Below are positions 18,871-31,334 of a stretch of DNA of 36,761 bases, one piece after another (position 1 is the stretch's first letter; the number at the start of each line of letters is the position of its first letter). The translations under genes were made by a program, and so were the position numbers. Source of the DNA: Litoribacterium kuwaitense (GTDB lineage: Bacteria > Bacillota > Bacilli > Bacillales > DSM-28697); NCBI RefSeq assembly GCF_011058155.1, contig NZ_JAALFC010000032.1:1-36761 (forward strand), in the 5' to 3' direction. Below the pieces are notes generated by a model. The model searched no databases and was not told the origin of the DNA. It was given only the letters and a program-made list of their open reading frames with translations.

Positions 18871-18900
18871 AAGACCCATCTATCTACGGGTCTTTTTTTA
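18871..18900 (+). terminator. Terminator after yerC
   Basis: AAGACCC (18871-18877) pairs with GGGTCTT (18888-18894), a 10-nt loop, followed by a run of T. Confidence 0.9.
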
Positions 18901-18946
18901 TGCCGCGCAAATCATTAACAAACGACGTCTGTTTTTAAATGAACCG

Positions 18947-18964
18947 TGCCAAAAGCACTTGGCA
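18947..18964. repeat. TGCCAA/TTGGCA dyad upstream of pcrB
   Basis: TGCCAA-aagcac-TTGGCA, a perfect 6-bp-arm palindrome about 140 bp before the pcrB promoter. No T run; possible operator or chance. Confidence 0.25.
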
Positions 18965-19080
18965 AAGGAGAAGTGAAGGCGAGCGACCATACGAATCAAT
19001 GAAGGAAGAACGATGTGCGGCAGTGGTTTGCCAACAGAGCGGCATTGTTTTTTTAGTATAAATCACGACAAGGATCGCAT

Positions 19081-19110
19081 TTCTCATCTTCCCTTTCCTT
19101 CTGTTATAAT
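19081..19110 (+). promoter_or_regulatory. Promoter of the pcrB-pcrA-ligA-camS cluster
   Basis: Extended -10 TGTTATAAT (19102-19110) with a weak -35 TTCTCA (19081-19086) at 18-bp spacing, 34 bp before the pcrB start. Confidence 0.65.
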
Positions 19111-19144
19111 ATGTTCACGGACGGCGTTGCAAGGAGGAAATAGA

Positions 19145-19855
19145 GTGCTGAATAACATGTATCGAGAATGGCAGCATGCCTTTAAAATGGATCCAGCCAA
19201 AGATATTTCAGATGAAGCCATAGAAACACTCTGTGATTCAGGAACTGATGCCATCATCATTGGCGGATCACAAGATATTACGCTGGATGGCGTCTTGGAC
19301 ATGCTTTCCCGGGTGCGGCGATATTCTGTGCCCTGTGTCCTTGAAGTGTCGACGCTGGAGTCGATTACACCTGGTTTTGACGGGTACCTCATCCCAAGCG
19401 TATTAAATTCGACAAGTTCCGAATGGATTGTTGGCTTACATAGACGCGCTTTGGAACAATATGGCGGATTAATGGACTGGGATGAGTTGTTGTTAGAAGG
19501 CTACTGTATTCTAAATCCAGACTGTACGGCAGCGAAGTTGACAAAAGCTGACACTTCGCTGACCGAATCAGAAGTTGAATCCATCGCGATGATGGCAGGA
19601 CAGCTTTGGAAAATGCCGGTATTCTACCTCGAATACAGCGGTATGTTTGGTGATGTGAATGTATTAAAAACAGTCAAAAACGCGTTGCGTCATTCAGAGA
19701 CGCGTTTATTTTATGGTGGGGGCATTCGTACCCCCGAACAGGCCGAACAAGTCGCGCAGTATGCCGACACGGTGATCGTTGGTAACATTTGTCACGAAGA
19801 TCCAGAGCTTGCACTACAAACAGTCCAAGCTGTGAAACAATGCAAAAACAATTAG
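19145..19855 (+). CDS. pcrB: PcrB, heptaprenylglyceryl phosphate synthase
   Basis: 236 aa. Start GTG at 19145, seven bases after AAGGAGG; an ATG four codons later (MYREW) aligns with the B. subtilis N-terminus and is the alternative. TIM-barrel prenyltransferase that joins heptaprenyl diphosphate to sn-glycerol-1-phosphate. Motifs: [10 protein letters not shown] (about 33-42), [11 protein letters not shown] (about 168-178) and the phosphate-binding [13 protein letters not shown] (about 194-206), then [10 protein letters not shown]. It gives Bacillus an archaeal-type ether lipid. The gene is followed by pcrA 16 bp on. Confidence 0.93.
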   Translation: MLNNMYREWQHAFKMDPAKDISDEAIETLCDSGTDAIIIGGSQDITLDGVLDMLSRVRRYSVPCVLEVSTLESITPGFDGYLIPSVLNSTSSEWIVGLHRRALEQYGGLMDWDELLLEGYCILNPDCTAAKLTKADTSLTESEVESIAMMAGQLWKMPVFYLEYSGMFGDVNVLKTVKNALRHSETRLFYGGGIRTPEQAEQVAQYADTVIVGNICHEDPELALQTVQAVKQCKNN

Positions 19856-19871
19856 CGAGGAGGCAAGCAGC

Positions 19872-24094
<4,223 letters not shown>

Positions 24095-24136
24095 TGCGTG
24101 TTACGTAACACGGCAAGTGGAAGGGAGGGGAAGCGT

Positions 24137-25285
24137 TTGAAACGCCAGACAGCATTTATCTGGATTGTCGCTGCACTCGTGTTCATCGTCACAGGGTGTA
24201 ATCCTGTGCTCGATCAGGAGCAAGAGGAAGTCATTCAGACACCAGAAGATCAGCAAGAAGCATCGGCACCATCTATTATTCCAACCGAACAAATTTCCGC
24301 GTCATTTTATCGGACGGTTCTTCCATTTCAACCTGGGAAAGCCCGTGGGCTGATCACAAGTGCAGTGATCAATCGTGCCGATATTAATCAGCTAGAGACA
24401 GGGTTAATGCGGCTTTCGCAAGAGCCTTTCCCGACAGATACGCATTTCTATCAGGAAGGTCAATACATTACGACGGAAGATGTACAGACGTGGACAGGAC
24501 GTAAAAATGAAGAAGGCGAAGGTTTAAACCCACCATTAAGCGGTGAAGGATCACTGGAAGAGCAAAATACAGAGAGTCCAAGATACTTATCGCACGTCCT
24601 TGAACAAAACTACTTAACGAAGAATGACAGTGGCGACTATGCTTTAGGCGGTCTTGCGATTGGCATCTCGATGAATTCAGTACATTATTATGCGCAGGAA
24701 GACGGCTACCCTCGTGAAACAGAAATTTCGCGAGCGACCGCACTCGCAAAAGGGAAAGAGTTCGCGGATGTGATTTTACAAGACCTTAGGCAAAAAGAAG
24801 GTCTTTCTGAAGTGCCAATCTTATTCACAATCTTTCAAGAAGCACCTAGAAACTCAGTCCAACCGGGACGTTTTTTAACGCAAGGGACAGCTGCATCCGG
24901 CAAGGCGAGCATCGATGGCTGGGCAAATGTAGAAACGTATCATGTCGTTTTCCCTTCGACAGAGGCGACGAACAATCATTTTGACGATGCTGAAAAAATG
25001 ACGCTGTTTGAAGAAGACGTCAGTCAGTATTTCACTAATTACGTCGGTGTCATTGGAAAAGGGTTTTATCGAGGCGATGAGCTGCAACAATTAGAAATCG
25101 ATATTCCTATCCAGTTTTTCGGCAAAGCTGAAACAATTGGTTTTACGCAGTACGTCTCTGGACTCGTCCAAGAGTATTTTCCGAACTATATTGATGTCGA
25201 AGTCAACATTACATCGTTAGAACGACCCGAGAGTCTCATTGTACGTGAGCCAAATCAAGAACCTTTTATTCATATTTACCAATAG
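24137..25285 (+). CDS. camS: CamS family lipoprotein (sex pheromone precursor-like, YerH)
   Basis: 382 aa. TTG start at 24137, six bases after GGGAGGGG; the open frame back to 24098 has no ribosome site and the signal peptide begins here. Basic start (MKRQTAFIW), hydrophobic segment and lipobox FIVTGC give a lipoprotein with Cys near residue 22. The mature part reads ITSAVINRADINQLETGLMRLS near 75-96 and NYLTKNDSGDYALGGLAIG near 165. In other Firmicutes the cleaved signal peptide of this family serves as a mating pheromone; no such role can be inferred here. It ends the pcrB cluster. Confidence 0.92.
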   Translation: MKRQTAFIWIVAALVFIVTGCNPVLDQEQEEVIQTPEDQQEASAPSIIPTEQISASFYRTVLPFQPGKARGLITSAVINRADINQLETGLMRLSQEPFPTDTHFYQEGQYITTEDVQTWTGRKNEEGEGLNPPLSGEGSLEEQNTESPRYLSHVLEQNYLTKNDSGDYALGGLAIGISMNSVHYYAQEDGYPRETEISRATALAKGKEFADVILQDLRQKEGLSEVPILFTIFQEAPRNSVQPGRFLTQGTAASGKASIDGWANVETYHVVFPSTEATNNHFDDAEKMTLFEEDVSQYFTNYVGVIGKGFYRGDELQQLEIDIPIQFFGKAETIGFTQYVSGLVQEYFPNYIDVEVNITSLERPESLIVREPNQEPFIHIYQ

Positions 25286-25404
25286 AACACCGTGAAAAAC
25301 GTTCAAGAGGTCTCGCCAACCTAAGCCGGTTTTGGTAAGATGAATAGTATTGTAGATACGCGTAGCACGCATGCGACATTTGTAAAAATACGGAGGTGGA
25401 GTCA

Positions 25405-25695
25405 TTGTCTCGAATTACTAAGGATGAAGTAAAACACGTCGCGCATTTAGCCAGACTCGCTGTGACAGAGGAGGAGGCAGAGCATTTTGCCTCTCAGCTT
25501 GATGATATTATCTCGTTTATGGATCAGTTGAATGAGCTCGACACAGATCAAGTCAAGCCGACGGCCCACGTCATTGATATGCAAAATGATTTGCGCGAAG
25601 ACAAGGTAGAGCCGTGGTTAACGAATGATAAAGCATTGAAGAATGCACCAGATGAAGAAGACGGACAAGTTCGTGTACCGTCCATTTTAGAATAA
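25405..25695 (+). CDS. gatC: GatC, subunit of Asp/Glu-tRNA amidotransferase
   Basis: 96 aa, the same length as B. subtilis GatC. TTG at 25405 ([20 protein letters not shown]) sits six bases after CGGAGGTGG; the GTG at 25396 lies inside that site. GatC bridges and stabilises GatA and GatB in the complex that converts Glu-tRNA(Gln) and Asp-tRNA(Asn) to Gln- and Asn-tRNA. Conserved C-terminal [17 protein letters not shown]. It starts a three-gene operon; gatA follows after 15 bp. Confidence 0.95.
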   Translation: MSRITKDEVKHVAHLARLAVTEEEAEHFASQLDDIISFMDQLNELDTDQVKPTAHVIDMQNDLREDKVEPWLTNDKALKNAPDEEDGQVRVPSILE

Positions 25696-25710
25696 GGAGG
25701 CTTTTTCGAC

Positions 25711-27177
25711 ATGTCCCTATTTAATGAATCCATGAAATCGCTGCACGAAAAGATACATACGAAAGACATTGCTGCTCGTGACCTCGTCGATGCCTCTTTT
25801 TCCCGGATCTCGGCGGTCGACCAAGACGTTCGTGCGTTTTTAACACTCAATGAAGAGGCTGCCAGAGCTGCCGCACAAAAATTAGACGACGCCGAAGAAA
25901 AGACAGGCGCGTTGTTTGGGATGCCTATTGGAATTAAGGACAATATTGTCACAAACGAGCTGCAAACGACGTGTGCAAGTAAAATTCTCGACGGCTTTCA
26001 TCCAGTCCACGATGCGACCGTTGTCGAAAAATTGAACGCAGCTAATGCGATCGCCATTGGGAAACTCAACATGGACGAATTTGCGATGGGCTCTTCCAAT
26101 GAAAACTCTGCCTATAAAGCGACACGAAACCCGTGGAATACGGACTACGTCCCTGGCGGATCAAGTGGTGGATCAGCAGCAGCCGTGGCAGCAGGTGAAG
26201 TTTTCTTCTCACTCGGCTCAGATACGGGCGGTTCAATCAGGCAGCCGGCAGCGTACTGTGGTGTTGTCGGACTAAAGCCAACCTACGGACGCGTTTCCCG
26301 TTTCGGTCTCGTTGCCTTTGCGTCTTCTTTAGATCAGATCGGGCCTTTAACGAGAACAGTAGAAGACAACGCCTATTTACTGCAAACCATTGCCGGCCGT
26401 GATAGCCATGATGCAACGTCAGCACCCCTCGACGTTCCTGATTACGTTTCACAACTCACCGGTGACGTAAAAGGGCTTAAAATCGCCGTTCCGAAAGAAT
26501 ACCTTGGCGAAGGCGTCTCTGCTGAAGTGAAAGAAAAGGTCATGGAAGCATTGAAGGTGCTTGAAGGTCTTGGTGCGACGTGGGAAGAAGTGTCACTTCC
26601 ACACTCAAAGTATGCGTTAGCGACGTATTACTTGCTGTCGTCATCCGAAGCTTCAGCAAACCTTGCCCGTTTTGACGGTGTTCGTTACGGTTATCGCTCA
26701 GACAACGCGGAAAACTTAATTGATATGTACAAGCAGTCACGCAGTGAAGGGTTTGGCGACGAGGTCAAACGCCGCATCATGCTCGGTACTTTTGCTCTTT
26801 CTTCAGGCTATTACGATGCCTATTACAAAAAAGCGCAAAAAGTGCGTACGTTAATTAAGCAAGATTTCGAGCAAATTTTTGAAAAATACGATGTTGTGAT
26901 CGGACCAACGACACCAACGACTGCTTTTAAAGTCGGTGAAAAGACACAAGATCCGTTGACGATGTACGCGAACGATATTTTAACCATTCCAGTGAACCTC
27001 GCTGGCGTTCCCGGCATTTCCGTACCGTGTGGCTTCGCAAATGGCTTGCCGGTCGGGCTGCAAATCATCGGAAAGCATTACGATGAAGGCACGGTCTTCC
27101 GGGCAGCTCACGCATTTGAACAAGCAACTGACCATCATAAAGCAAGACCGTCTCTTGGAGAGGGGGAGCAACGATGA
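25711..27177 (+). CDS. gatA: GatA, amidase subunit of Asp/Glu-tRNA amidotransferase
   Basis: 488 aa amidase-signature enzyme that releases ammonia from glutamine for GatB. The Lys of the Ser-cisSer-Lys triad is in [10 protein letters not shown] (about 72-81), the cis-Ser in [13 protein letters not shown] (about 149-161), and the nucleophile Ser in [12 protein letters not shown] (about 170-181). The carboxyl half ends [20 protein letters not shown], typical of the family. AAGGAGGC precedes the ATG. Its stop overlaps gatB by ATGA. Confidence 0.97.
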   Translation: MSLFNESMKSLHEKIHTKDIAARDLVDASFSRISAVDQDVRAFLTLNEEAARAAAQKLDDAEEKTGALFGMPIGIKDNIVTNELQTTCASKILDGFHPVHDATVVEKLNAANAIAIGKLNMDEFAMGSSNENSAYKATRNPWNTDYVPGGSSGGSAAAVAAGEVFFSLGSDTGGSIRQPAAYCGVVGLKPTYGRVSRFGLVAFASSLDQIGPLTRTVEDNAYLLQTIAGRDSHDATSAPLDVPDYVSQLTGDVKGLKIAVPKEYLGEGVSAEVKEKVMEALKVLEGLGATWEEVSLPHSKYALATYYLLSSSEASANLARFDGVRYGYRSDNAENLIDMYKQSRSEGFGDEVKRRIMLGTFALSSGYYDAYYKKAQKVRTLIKQDFEQIFEKYDVVIGPTTPTTAFKVGEKTQDPLTMYANDILTIPVNLAGVPGISVPCGFANGLPVGLQIIGKHYDEGTVFRAAHAFEQATDHHKARPSLGEGEQR

Positions 27178-28604
27178 ACCTAGAAACGATTATCGGACTT
27201 GAAGTGCACGTAGAGCTTAAAACCGACACGAAAATTTTCTGTAACTGCTCGACGGCCTTCGGAGCGCCGCCAAATACAAATGTCTGCCCAATTTGTCTCG
27301 GTCATCCAGGCGTCTTGCCTGTATTAAACAAACGCGCTGTCGATTTTGCGATGAGAGCAAGCATGGCGTTGAACTGTCAAGTTGCCACGGAAACAAAATT
27401 CGACCGAAAAAACTATTTTTATCCAGACAACCCGAAAGCCTATCAGATTTCCCAATTTGACAAGCCGATCGGCGAGCACGGCTGGATCGAAATCGAAGTC
27501 GATGGCAAGAAGAAACGTATCGGTGTTACCCGCGTTCACCTAGAAGAAGATGCAGGAAAGCTAACGCACGCTCGCGGTGGCTCTTCCCTCGTCGACTTTA
27601 ACCGTCAAGGAACGCCTTTAATCGAGATCGTTTCTGAGCCGGATATGCGCTCTCCAGAAGAAGCGTATGCTTACCTTGAAAAACTAAAGTCAATCATTCA
27701 GTACACAGGCGTATCTGACTGTAAAATGGAAGAAGGCTCACTCCGCTGTGACGCCAACATCTCCTTACGCCCATACGGTCAAGACGAATTTGGTACGAAA
27801 ACCGAGCTGAAAAACTTAAACTCGTTTAACTATGTCCAAAAAGGTCTAGAATATGAAGAGAAGCGTCAAGAAAGAGAGCTTTTGGCCGGAAACGAAATTC
27901 TTCAGGAGACGCGCCGTTATGACGAGTCGACGAAAAAGACGATTCTCATGCGTGTGAAAGAAGGATCTGACGACTATCGTTACTTCCCAGAGCCTGATTT
28001 AGAAGAGTTGTACATCGATAACGCTTGGAAAGAGCGCGTTCGCGGCGACATTCCCGAGCTACCTGACGCTCGTAAAGAGCGGTACGTTAAAGATTTAGGA
28101 CTCCCAGCTTATGACGCGATGGTGCTCACATTGACGAAGGAAATGTCCGATTTCTTCGAGGAAACCGTTGTAGCCGGAGCAGACGCTAAACAAGCTTCCA
28201 ACTGGCTTATGGGCGAAGTTTCCGCCTACTTGAACGCCAACGCCCTTGAGTTCAAAGATATTGCTTTAACACCAGAAGGGTTAGGTAAGCTTATCGGCTT
28301 AATTGAAAAAGGCACGATTTCCTCGAAAATCGCGAAAAAAGTGTTTAAAGATCTGATCGAAAAAGGCGGCGACCCAGAAAAAATCGTCGAAGACAAAGGT
28401 CTTGTACAAATTTCTGACCCATCCCAGCTTGCTGGCATCGTTGAAGAAGTGGTCACGAACAACCCACAGTCGATTGAAGACTTTAAAAATGGTAAAGACC
28501 GTGCGCTCGGCTTCCTCGTCGGCCAAGTGATGAAGGCGACGAAAGGGAAGGCCAACCCGCAAATGGTTAACCAGCTCATTAACGAAGAACTCGAAAAGCA
28601 CTAA
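27174..28604 (+). CDS. gatB: GatB, kinase/transamidase subunit of Asp/Glu-tRNA amidotransferase
   Basis: 476 aa. Phosphorylates the tRNA-bound acid and adds the ammonia from GatA. N-terminal [14 protein letters not shown]; a zinc site CNC...CPIC (about 23-44); [17 protein letters not shown] (about 141-157) and [15 protein letters not shown] (about 187-201) in the cradle domain; then the helical and YqeY-like tail (about 330-476) that binds the tRNA. ATGA overlap with gatA; terminator 5 bp after the stop. Confidence 0.97.
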   Translation: MNLETIIGLEVHVELKTDTKIFCNCSTAFGAPPNTNVCPICLGHPGVLPVLNKRAVDFAMRASMALNCQVATETKFDRKNYFYPDNPKAYQISQFDKPIGEHGWIEIEVDGKKKRIGVTRVHLEEDAGKLTHARGGSSLVDFNRQGTPLIEIVSEPDMRSPEEAYAYLEKLKSIIQYTGVSDCKMEEGSLRCDANISLRPYGQDEFGTKTELKNLNSFNYVQKGLEYEEKRQERELLAGNEILQETRRYDESTKKTILMRVKEGSDDYRYFPEPDLEELYIDNAWKERVRGDIPELPDARKERYVKDLGLPAYDAMVLTLTKEMSDFFEETVVAGADAKQASNWLMGEVSAYLNANALEFKDIALTPEGLGKLIGLIEKGTISSKIAKKVFKDLIEKGGDPEKIVEDKGLVQISDPSQLAGIVEEVVTNNPQSIEDFKNGKDRALGFLVGQVMKATKGKANPQMVNQLINEELEKH

Positions 28605-28608
28605 ATTT

Positions 28609-28633
28609 AAAAGCACCCAGTTCGGGTGCTTTT
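28609..28633 (+). terminator. Terminator after gatB
   Basis: AAAAGCACCC (28609-28618) pairs with GGGTGCTTTT (28624-28633), perfect 10-bp stem, 5-nt loop, T4 within the stem. Bidirectional in form. Confidence 0.85.
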
Positions 28634-28982
28634 AGAGTGAGCTCTTGTATGCTTCCGCCCGAGCTTGTCAGCTTAAGTGCGAGAACGGAATAGCGCCTGC
28701 TCGTTCATATGACGGTGAGAGCAGTGGGTGACGGATTAAAGGGTTATCAAACAGGCTGAAGCTGTGGAGCTATATAGTCATTCTTTTTATGAAACGAAGT
28801 AGTTAACGGGGCATAGCCGTAAACATAGCGACGTTCGTCAAAAAGCAACGAAATCGTATAAAGCTGATTTGAAATTTTGAACAGGTTTGCCACCTTCTTT
28901 GAGAGAATGTCATTTAAAAGACAAGAATTCCAATGGATGAGCAAATGGTTAGTGTGTCATTGATTTATTTCGGCATCATGAG
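28634..28982. other. Gap between gatB and dgkB, no supported gene
   Basis: A minus-strand frame (28747-28944, 65 aa from a TTG) has a protein-like end (YTISLLFDERRYVYGYAPL) but no ribosome site at its start and a stop just upstream. It may be a fragment of a lost gene or chance. Nothing else seen. Confidence 0.35.
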
Positions 28983-28991
28983 TGGTATACT
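28983..28991 (+). promoter_or_regulatory. Extended -10 promoter of dgkB
   Basis: TGGTATACT about 50 bp before the dgkB start. A TTGATT at 28960-28965 is 20 bp away, too far for a normal -35, so the extended -10 would carry recognition. Confidence 0.5.
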
Positions 28992-29039
28992 AGATGAAGT
29001 GAGTTTATTCAGAGAATGTCAAAGAATGGATGATGTGAC

Positions 29040-29957
29040 ATGAAGCGCGCGCGTCTCATATATAACCCAACCTCCGGTAGAGAACAAATTAAACGGGAGC
29101 TTCCAGATATTTTGAATCGATTGGAAGCCCTCGGTTATGAAGCATCTTCCCATGCCACCACCGGTCATGGGGATGCGATCGAGGCTGCACGTATTGCCGT
29201 CGAGCGGCGATACGACCTTGTCATCGCTGCTGGGGGAGACGGCACGATAAATGAAGTCGTGAACGGCATCGCAGAACAATCCTGGCGGCCAAAGCTTGCT
29301 CTCTTGCCAACAGGAACAACAAATGACTTTGCCCGTGCCCTGCACATCCCCCGCTCCGTCGATAAAGCGATGGAAGTCATTGAAGCCGGACATACCGCCT
29401 CGCTTGACATCGGTAAAGTGAACGACACCTATTTCGTCAATATCGCCGGTGCTGGAAAGCTGACAGAGCTGACGTATGAAGTCCCAAGCAAGCTGAAGAC
29501 GGTACTCGGGCAGCTCGCCTATTATTTAAAAGGCGTTGAAATGCTTCCATTTATTAAACCGAGCTATGTCGAAATCGAGTACGATGGCAAGCTGTTTGAA
29601 GGAGAAGTGATGTTATTTCTCGTTTCAAACTCCAACTCCATCGGCGGTTTTGAAAAGCTCGCGCCCGATGCCCTCTTAAATGACGGGATGTTTGAACTCA
29701 TCATTTTAAAAAAGACGAACGTCGCCGAATTTATTCGTATTGCAACGCTCGCGTTACGTGGTGAGCACATTAAAGACCGGAACGTCCTTTATACGAAAGC
29801 AAGCCGTGTGAAAGTAAAGACAAAAGATCATATGCAGCTCAACCTCGACGGTGAGTATGGCGGAGACTTGCCAGGCGAGTTCGAAAATCTGTACCGGCAT
29901 ATTGAAATGATCGTCCCAGCTGATCCAAATAAAGTGTCACAGGAAGAGTCTTCATAA
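29040..29957 (+). CDS. dgkB: DgkB, diacylglycerol kinase
   Basis: 305 aa soluble diacylglycerol kinase (YerQ/DgkB). It phosphorylates diacylglycerol released during lipoteichoic acid synthesis back to phosphatidate. Seen: RLIYNPTSGRE (about 5-15), the nucleotide loop AAGGDGTINEVVNGIA (about 63-78), LPTGTTNDFARAL (about 89-101) and GGFEKLAPDALLNDGMFELI (about 202-221), which marks the DgkB group. B. subtilis DgkB is ~303 aa. The ribosome site (AATGGATG) is weak. It is monocistronic, with terminator at 29971. Confidence 0.94.
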   Translation: MKRARLIYNPTSGREQIKRELPDILNRLEALGYEASSHATTGHGDAIEAARIAVERRYDLVIAAGGDGTINEVVNGIAEQSWRPKLALLPTGTTNDFARALHIPRSVDKAMEVIEAGHTASLDIGKVNDTYFVNIAGAGKLTELTYEVPSKLKTVLGQLAYYLKGVEMLPFIKPSYVEIEYDGKLFEGEVMLFLVSNSNSIGGFEKLAPDALLNDGMFELIILKKTNVAEFIRIATLALRGEHIKDRNVLYTKASRVKVKTKDHMQLNLDGEYGGDLPGEFENLYRHIEMIVPADPNKVSQEESS

Positions 29958-29970
29958 AATAAATGAAACG

Positions 29971-30053
29971 ACAGCCCCGTTCGGAAATGACCCCATCATG
30001 GTAGACACATCGTCAACATTTGGAGGTGCATTTCATTTAGGGGCTGTTTTTTT
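29971..30053 (+). terminator. Large terminator after dgkB
   Basis: ACAGCCCC (29971-29978) pairs with GGGGCTGT (30040-30047), followed by about eight T. An inner GAAATG/CATTTC stem lies in the ~60-nt loop. Confidence 0.8.
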
Positions 30054-30118
30054 CATGACAAAATGATCGTTAAAGGAAGGTCACGTTAAATACATCAACT
30101 TATGATACACTTTGTCGA

Positions 30119-30137
30119 ACTATATTCACGATATAGT
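30119..30137. promoter_or_regulatory. Palindrome ACTATAT-tcacg-ATATAGT
   Basis: Perfect 7-bp arms, 5-bp centre. It sits just downstream of the TGATACACT -10-like element, where a repressor-bound operator would block initiation. No T run follows, so it is not a terminator. Confidence 0.45.
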
Positions 30138-30141
30138 CATT

Positions 30142-30165
30142 GTTTCTAAATAGGATTTTAGAAAC
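30142..30165. promoter_or_regulatory. Palindrome GTTTCTAAA-taggat-TTTAGAAAC
   Basis: Perfect 9-bp arms with a 6-bp centre, five bases after the previous palindrome. Could be an operator or an RNA hairpin in the leader of the small ORFs. Confidence 0.45.
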
Positions 30166-30305
30166 AGGTATGGGGAATGTGATTGATTTGAACAAAACGG
30201 TTTTTGAAGGCATGACCCCACAGTAGAAAGCTGCTTATTTATGTGTGTTGCACATCTCCTGTATTTCTTGGAGGGTTAACATTTCCACCCCCGTACAATG
30301 TAACC

Positions 30306-30455
30306 ATGCTTATTGTCTATGTTTATATTGGTTTAATATTTTACGGTGTATATAACAAAAATACGAAATATTTAGTTTTATTTCTTTTAACATTCATATT
30401 AAATTTTGTTGGATTATCGTGGCGAGTCATGCTGGAATGGAGGAAGTCTCTATGA
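30306..30455 (+). CDS. Small membrane-protein ORF 1 (unrecognised)
   Basis: 49 aa from the ATG at 30306; the frame is open back to a GTG at 30243, and neither start has a good ribosome site. Two hydrophobic segments (MLIVYVYIGLIFYGVY and YLVLFLLTFILNFVGLSW) separated by NKNTK, with a basic tail (MLEWRKSL). The DNA is much richer in A/T than the neighbouring genes, suggesting transfer. The stop overlaps ORF 2 by ATGA. I do not recognise it. Confidence 0.4.
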   Translation: MLIVYVYIGLIFYGVYNKNTKYLVLFLLTFILNFVGLSWRVMLEWRKSL

Positions 30456-30556
30456 CAACGGATTTGACAGTCATGAATGTAGGAGTGCATTTGCTTGTGA
30501 TCCCTTTATACATTACATCCATAAACCTTGTGCTCAATCGATTAATACACAAATAA
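30452..30556 (+). CDS. Small membrane-protein ORF 2 (unrecognised, 34 aa)
   Basis: 34 aa, ATG at 30452 with GGAGG eight bases upstream inside ORF 1; ATGA overlap. One hydrophobic span (GVHLLVIPLYITSINLVL, about 11-28) and a basic tail (NRLIHK). The pairing with ORF 1 and the strong ribosome site argue for a real translationally coupled pair. Possible roles range from small toxin or immunity peptides to stray membrane peptides; nothing in the sequence decides. Confidence 0.5.
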   Translation: MTTDLTVMNVGVHLLVIPLYITSINLVLNRLIHK

Positions 30557-30647
30557 AGACTACGTCAAACCCTAAGTAAATCCTTATTTCTCTCCCTAAA
30601 CTCAGCCGGACATTTAACAATCAACTTACAGCCGATCAAAAAGTAGC

Positions 30648-30675
30648 ACCATTCCATAGCTAGGTACATAGCCTA
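30648..30675 (+). promoter_or_regulatory. Sigma-K-type (mother-cell, late sporulation) promoter
   Basis: AC (30648-30649), 17-bp spacer, CATAGCCTA (30667-30675), an exact match to the sigma-K pattern AC-N16/17-CATAnnnTA. Transcription would start near 30682, some 25 bp before the Gly/Pro-rich gene. Confidence 0.55.
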
Positions 30676-30707
30676 TTGGTATCTTGTATGGAAGGTGGCG
30701 TTGATTC

Positions 30708-31172
30708 ATGTTTCCTCAATTTCCGTTTTTAGGAGGTCCCGGTGGAGGAGGCCCCGGAGGTCCAGGAGGTCCGTTTGGCCCAGGCCCCGGAGGTCCAGGT
30801 GGCCCTGGCAGTCCTTGGGGTCCTGGACCCGGCAGTCCAGGCCCCGGTGGCCCCCCGAGCACACCACCAGGCTATCCCGGCGTCGGTGGTCAATTTCAAG
30901 ATGGAGGTCCCCCTCCAGGTCCTCCACCATCGCAAATTCCGACACAAGCTTATGCCGGCGGTCCACAAGTCAAAGCCGTCGCCCCGCAATCATTACAAAA
31001 TTGCTTGTATCGCTATACGTACATTCAGTTGAACAACGGGCAGTCGTTTTGGTTCTATCCGACCCGTATTCGCCGACGGATGAGAACAGTAACAGGCTAT
31101 CGCTGGTTTGGCTTCGTCTGGGGCTTTTCCGGAATCGACACGCGTCAAATCAGCAACTTCACGTGTGTGTAA
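30708..31172 (+). CDS. Gly/Pro-rich protein with conserved C-terminal domain, probable spore-surface protein
   Basis: 154 aa. The ATG has GGAAGGTGG nine bases upstream. Residues 1-80 are a low-complexity GPGGPGG-type tract with interspersed Ser, Phe, Trp, not a strict G-X-Y collagen repeat. Residues 95-154 form a compact domain with CLYRYTYIQLNNGQSFWFYP and a tail GYRWFGFVWGFSGIDTRQI; it has two Cys and many aromatics. I have seen this kind of C-terminal block in short proteins of other bacilli but cannot name the family. The sigma-K-type promoter just upstream points to the mother cell and so to the spore coat or exosporium. Cell-surface location is inferred; there is no signal peptide. Confidence 0.75.
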   Translation: MFPQFPFLGGPGGGGPGGPGGPFGPGPGGPGGPGSPWGPGPGSPGPGGPPSTPPGYPGVGGQFQDGGPPPGPPPSQIPTQAYAGGPQVKAVAPQSLQNCLYRYTYIQLNNGQSFWFYPTRIRRRMRTVTGYRWFGFVWGFSGIDTRQISNFTCV

Positions 31173-31230
31173 GGCATGTTGTCATAAAAAGGAGTTTGTC
31201 AACTTTTGGCGAAAGGAATACACATATAAA

Positions 31231-31265
31231 GGCAGAGGCTCCGCAAGATGAGCTTCTGCTCTTTT
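31231..31265 (+). terminator. Terminator after the Gly/Pro-rich gene
   Basis: GCAGAGGCTC (31232-31241) pairs with GAGCTTCTGC (31250-31259) with one G-U pair, followed by TCTTTT. Confidence 0.8.
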
Positions 31266-31334
31266 GAATCCTCTTAAGAATCTGCAGATGAGAAAATAAA
31301 CACTCGTTTTATATGAAAGAGAGGAGCCTTTTAC

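Larger units (their letters stand above)
30055..30305. other. AT-rich leader region with two palindromes and a possible 15-18 residue ORF
   Basis: An extended -10-like TGATACACT (30103-30111) is followed by two palindromes (entries below). A tiny ORF from ATG 30170 or GTG 30179 to TAG 30226 reads ...DLNKTVFEGMTPQ; read through the TAG it continues KAAYL, as if a longer gene had been stopped. GGAGGG at 30271-30276 has no start codon at a usable distance. Confidence 0.35.

Noticed and set aside
19013-19144. 44-residue N-terminal extension of PcrB
   Set aside because: It would span the extended -10 promoter and the AAGGAGG site, and known PcrB proteins start at the later position.
25332-25358. 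TTGGTA and TAGATA as a gatCAB promoter
   Set aside because: Spacer is only 15 bp and neither box is a good match.
28747-28944. 65-aa minus-strand ORF between gatB and dgkB with protein-like C-terminus
   Set aside because: TTG start without a ribosome site, in-frame stop just upstream, and no family recognised; kept only as a note on the gap.
30695-31267. 190-aa Arg/Ser-rich ORF overlapping the Gly/Pro-rich gene, and opposite-strand frames
   Set aside because: Shadow frames of the GC-rich repeat tract; only the 30708 frame has a ribosome site and a coherent C-terminal domain.
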